A stretch of DNA of 10,566 nt from Sporisorium sorghi (taxonomy: Eukaryota > Basidiomycota > Ustilaginomycetes > Ustilaginales > Ustilaginaceae), in the NCBI GenBank assembly GCA_023212695.1, contig JALCCG010000464.1:1-10566 (forward strand). The letters run 5' to 3'. Shown piece after piece: positions 7,779 to 10,566 of this stretch. The notes beneath the pieces were generated by a model that was not told where the DNA came from, made no database searches, and saw only the letters and a list, made by a program, of their open reading frames with translations. Position 1 is the first letter of the stretch, and every line of letters starts with the position of its first letter. A program made the position numbers and the translations under genes.

Positions 7779-10055
7779 ATGCTTGCTTCGCAGCGCGGCG
7801 CAGCGAGGGAGCTGCTGCTCGCCTCGGCGTCACACTCCACCAAGACTCCACTCGCCGGCCCTTCGCGATCAAGACACTCGTCCACCGCTGTTGCTGCGTC
7901 CAATGCTGCGCTCTCCTCCAGCATCGCCAGCAGCAGCCGCCAATCGCTGGCTCAGATTCGCAACTCGACCGCCTATGTCGCCCGCTATCGCACCCTCGGA
8001 CCGTCCGCACACCCTTTGCTCTCATCTGCACCCACAAAGGCGAGCCAAGCTGCATCATCATCCACTTCGGACGACAGCCAAGCGGCCAGCAGCTCCAGCA
8101 CTCGCAGCACTACACCGTCACGCCCAGGCACCGGCCAAGCTGGCCTCAACACATCCTCGTCCGAACGCTCTCAATCTGCGAGTGCGCCCGCGGATCAGCT
8201 CGACGACGCTTGGGCCTTTGGCGGCGGAGCAAAGAGTCAAGGTGGGCCCGTAGCTGCAAATCCAGACGGCACCGGCACAAGCTCTCATTCAAAACCATCG
8301 AGTGCGGCCATTGTCATGGGAAATGCAGGTAAAGGCGCTGTCGCAAACTATGGCAAACGCAAAATCACACCAGGCGTCCCACGTCCATCCTCCTCTTCCA
8401 GCAGCAGCGCAGCATTCCCTCTGTCCCAACCATGTCCAGCAGCATCCACCCCATCCTCTTGGACAGATCAACAGCACGCACATCGTTGCGAACATCGCTA
8501 CTCGCCCTCCACCCGCAGCGACCATCCTCTTGCGCAGCATACCTACTTTTCATCCCCCTCGTCCTTTGTCGCTCCCGGCACGCAACCTCCCCTTGCCGGC
8601 ACTGCCACCGCCGGTGTAGGTCAAGGTCATCCTGGCATCGGTATCGTGCGCAAGAAGACGGCGCTCATCTTTCCAGGACAAGGATCTCAATACGTCGCCA
8701 TGTCCAAGGATCTCTACAAGGCCTTCCGCTCAGCGAGGTCCATCTGGCACCAGGCGCAAGAGGCGCTCATGATGACACCGGGCATTCACTCTCACCACTT
8801 CATCCAGGGCGACCGCGCCACCAGCTCCGAGCAGAGGGAACGATTCGAAGCCGAACTCGCCAAGACACGTCATCTCGATCCCAGACAGGGTCTGCTGGCA
8901 AGCGGCACGGCTGTAGCGAGGAGTCGCAGGGGGTGGTTGAGGGACCTTGTCTTTTCTGGCGACCAGCTCGAGCTGACCCGCGCCGAAAACGCACAGCCCG
9001 CCATTCTCACGTGCACGCTCGCCTTGCTGCAGGTGCTTCGCAAGGAGTTCTCCATCGATCTCGTCCAGGACCACGTCCAGTGGGCGGCTGGTCACGGCTC
9101 GGGTGTCTACGCAGCTCTCGTGGGTTCCGGTGCAATGGACCTGCACGACGCCGTGCGCCTGTTGCGCCACCGTGGCCTGGTGGCCTCGCATTACACCGCC
9201 AACCACCCCGTGCTGTTCCCTCCTGGCTGCAAGAAGCCCGAGAGCATCTACGAGACCTGGGCTTTTGCCAACGCAGGCCATGGCAAGGGCGCCGACTTGC
9301 TGTATGAGGAGGAAGGCGCCACTGCCACGAACGACGAGACCAAGACGCAGCCCGGATGGAAGCGTACGCAAATGTCGGGCGTCGTTGTGCGTCCCGGCAA
9401 GCTCAATGCTGTCATCAGGCAAGTGGAGCAGGTGGCGAACGACATTCGTAACGGAAAAGTGCCCTCGGTGGCGCGCGACGAAGTGGTCGAGGTGGCCAAC
9501 ATCAACAGTCAGCTCCAGATCGTGCTGTCCGGCACGCTCGTCGGCGTCTCGTACTGCTGCGATCGTCTTCGCTCCAAGAATTTGGGCGCACGCGCCGTCA
9601 ACCTGCCCGTGTCCGGAGCGTACCATTCGAGTCTGATGCTCGAGGCCTCGGACTTTTTGCGTCCGGCGGTGAAGAGCATGCCGCTGTCCGATCCGCAGGG
9701 GCTGTCGCTCGTGTCATCCAAGGATGGCAGTGTTGTGACCAACAGCGAGGAGATCCGGCAGAGCTTGGCGGGGGCGTTTACAAGTCCCGTGCACTGGTTG
9801 AGCTCGGTGGACACGTTGCTGGCGCAGGGCGTGGAGCGGTTTGTGTGTCTGGGGCCGGGGCGGGCGTGTGCGCACTTGTTGAGCAAGGAGCTGGCGTACA
9901 GGGACAAGCAGAAGGAGGCGCGCGGCGATCACTCGGATTCCGGGTACGAGGTGTGGTCGCTCGCGACGGTCGAGGATGTCGAGCAGCTGGCCGAGGTGCT
10001 GGCTGATGTGTCGAAGCGGTCTGGGCTGGTGCCGCCTCAGCATGGCGGTGTTTGA
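7779..10055 (+). CDS. MCT1: Mct1-like malonyl-CoA:ACP transacylase with altered nucleophile motif
   Basis: 758 residues if unspliced. Mct1 enzymes move malonyl from CoA to acyl carrier protein for mitochondrial type II fatty-acid synthesis. Residues 1-75 are Arg/Ser/Ala-rich, compatible with a mitochondrial presequence. About 80-285 is Ser/Pro/Gly-rich low complexity. The acyltransferase domain spans about 290-745: FPGQGSQ (298-304), RAENAQPAIL (401-410), RHRG with the expected Arg465, ANINSQLQIVLSG (573-585), LPVSGAYHSSLM with catalytic His616, and LGPGRACAHL (691-700). The nucleophile elbow, normally GHSxGEY, reads GHGSGVY (438-444): Gly440 replaces the catalytic Ser, a Ser follows at 441, and the usual Glu is Val443. 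No single indel restores the motif. The domain is otherwise conserved, so the protein may be a shifted-nucleophile enzyme or a non-catalytic homologue. It is much longer than the usual 300-400 residues, through the N-terminus and insertions at about 335-395 and 480-570. ATG 7779 has A at -3. Confidence 0.88.
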   Translation: MLASQRGAARELLLASASHSTKTPLAGPSRSRHSSTAVAASNAALSSSIASSSRQSLAQIRNSTAYVARYRTLGPSAHPLLSSAPTKASQAASSSTSDDSQAASSSSTRSTTPSRPGTGQAGLNTSSSERSQSASAPADQLDDAWAFGGGAKSQGGPVAANPDGTGTSSHSKPSSAAIVMGNAGKGAVANYGKRKITPGVPRPSSSSSSSAAFPLSQPCPAASTPSSWTDQQHAHRCEHRYSPSTRSDHPLAQHTYFSSPSSFVAPGTQPPLAGTATAGVGQGHPGIGIVRKKTALIFPGQGSQYVAMSKDLYKAFRSARSIWHQAQEALMMTPGIHSHHFIQGDRATSSEQRERFEAELAKTRHLDPRQGLLASGTAVARSRRGWLRDLVFSGDQLELTRAENAQPAILTCTLALLQVLRKEFSIDLVQDHVQWAAGHGSGVYAALVGSGAMDLHDAVRLLRHRGLVASHYTANHPVLFPPGCKKPESIYETWAFANAGHGKGADLLYEEEGATATNDETKTQPGWKRTQMSGVVVRPGKLNAVIRQVEQVANDIRNGKVPSVARDEVVEVANINSQLQIVLSGTLVGVSYCCDRLRSKNLGARAVNLPVSGAYHSSLMLEASDFLRPAVKSMPLSDPQGLSLVSSKDGSVVTNSEEIRQSLAGAFTSPVHWLSSVDTLLAQGVERFVCLGPGRACAHLLSKELAYRDKQKEARGDHSDSGYEVWSLATVEDVEQLAEVLADVSKRSGLVPPQHGGV
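8329..8439 (+). other. Possible in-frame intron in the transacylase gene
   Basis: GCAG|GTAAAG gives a reasonable donor at 8329. In-frame acceptors occur at 8412 (84 nt) and at 8439 after a pyrimidine-containing stretch (111 nt). Either would remove Ser/Pro-rich residues from the linker without changing the downstream frame. The earlier AG at 8401 would shift the frame and stop near 8618. The unspliced reading is also open, so this is optional. Confidence 0.3.
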
Positions 10056-10233
10056 TTCAGATCGGCTGGTTGCTGATTAGCGACCGCGATGGTGGGGAGA
10101 AGGATTTGAACGCACAGTTGTACTTCTAGTTGACACGACCCGGATGTCTATCTCGCAAGCATTGCAGTCGATGAATTCCCATTTCGGATTGTGTTCTATG
10201 ATGCAGTGGTATTTGAGAACAAGAACAAGACGT

Positions 10234-10441
10234 TCAGACGACGGCTTTGTGGGGCAAGAAGCGCTTGATGCGCAACGGCAGACCCGCCGCTGGGCCACCG
10301 GAAGACGTCTCGACACGTGGGCGCACGATGAGCGCCTGGTGCTGTTTGATCGACACGCCTGGTTCGGGCGACAGCTGGAAGCGCGCAAGTACGCTGATGA
10401 TGAGCACCTTCATTTCGGTCAGTGCGAACTTTGCCCCGATG
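10234..10441 (-). CDS. Cytochrome P450, C-terminal exon (partial)
   Basis: The exon runs from C 10441 down to TGA (10236-10234), giving 68 residues after a split codon. It opens with IGAKFALTEMKV, which in P450s directly follows the heme-ligand Cys (the usual order is C-I-G-x-x-F-A-x-x-E-M-K). After a helix (LIISVLARF) come the beta strands of the P450 C-terminus: a segment ending ALIVRPRV, then GLPLRIKRF, close to the stop. The single base C before ATC fits the third base of a Cys codon (TGC), so the intron probably interrupts the heme-cysteine codon itself. P450s are heme monooxygenases, in fungi usually ER-anchored. The I helix, ExxR and the rest of the heme loop lie beyond the right edge, so the subfamily and substrate cannot be given. 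The 3' end faces the transacylase gene, 178 bp away. Confidence 0.87.
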
Positions 10442-10453
10442 CTGTGGAAGAAG

Positions 10454-10508
<55 letters not shown>

Positions 10509-10566
10509 AAGGGGTTTTGATTTTTTTAAGCGGTATGCGGAACCAAATTTTAACTCTCGACTAAAA
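10442..10566 (-). other. Partial P450 intron with T52 polypyrimidine tract
   Basis: Reading the minus strand, a run of 52 T (10505-10454) is followed by CTTCTTCCACAG (10453-10442) and then the P450 exon. The P450 frame resumes exactly after this CAG, so it is a genuine 3' splice site. Upstream of the T run is AT-rich sequence without P450 coding similarity. No donor is identifiable, so the intron probably continues past the edge. Such a long uninterrupted T run is unusual; its length may be unstable in the assembly. Confidence 0.75.

Noticed and set aside
8432..9307. Alternative plus-strand frame overlapping the transacylase
   Set aside because: Arg/Ser/His-rich out-of-frame translation. The main frame carries the acyltransferase motifs throughout this interval.
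10077..10388. Minus-strand open frame overlapping the P450 exon, with a tRNA-like TTCAAATCC segment near 10106
   Set aside because: The P450 frame gives a clear family match in this interval. The TTCAAATCC segment has no pairing T-stem or acceptor stem, so no tRNA.
10454..10505. A52 run as a retroelement poly-A tail on the plus strand
   Set aside because: No element body or target-site duplication is visible in the window, and the position fits the polypyrimidine tract of the P450 intron. Kept only as an alternative.
1..10566. CRISPR array, rRNA, plasmid origin or phage genes
   Set aside because: No regularly spaced repeats, rRNA-like sequence or phage or replication protein motifs were seen, and the gene structure is eukaryotic.

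Overview
The window looks like nuclear DNA of a GC-rich fungus, most probably a basidiomycete and plausibly a smut-type (Ustilaginomycotina) genome. The evidence is spread-out monocistronic genes on both strands, short spliceosomal introns with GTGAGT/GTAAGT donors and CTGAC branch sites, A at -3 of each chosen start codon, pyrimidine-rich leaders, and fungal protein families (yeast-type ADH, 14-helix drug-type MFS, Mct1-type transacylase, P450). The species cannot be named from the sequence alone.

Layout. (1) 1-121: non-coding, ending in a run of 31 T followed by a splice-acceptor-like CTCCCCTCCCAG. (2) 451-1424 (+): three-exon gene for an unrecognised 272-residue protein with a clear N-terminal signal peptide. 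(3) 1425-2847: intergenic region and the promoter/leader of the next gene. (4) 2848-3960 (+): intact, intronless zinc alcohol dehydrogenase of the yeast ADH1 type. (5) 3961-4755: intergenic stretch between converging genes. (6) 4756-6378 (-): intronless MFS transporter, 540 residues, about 14 helices, aminotriazole-resistance (ATR1/DHA2) type. (7) 6379-7778: divergent 1.4 kb intergenic region with a 38-T run, again followed by an acceptor-like 12-mer. (8) 7779-10055 (+): Mct1-type (mitochondrial malonyl-CoA:ACP transacylase) protein with a very long low-complexity N-terminus and a glycine where the catalytic serine should be. (9) 10234-10441 (-): last exon of a cytochrome P450; its upstream intron contains a run of 52 T on the coding strand and continues off the right edge.

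The genes do not form an operon. ADH (pyruvate-derived acetaldehyde to ethanol), the transporter (export), Mct1 (type II mitochondrial fatty-acid synthesis, if active) and the P450 are probably independent neighbours, although a small metabolic cluster cannot be excluded.

The two most unusual things are: (a) three very long T tracts, each followed after exactly 12 nt by CAG in a similar pyrimidine-rich context, one of them clearly an intron 3' end; and (b) the transacylase whose nucleophile motif reads GHGSGVY instead of the usual GHSxGE.
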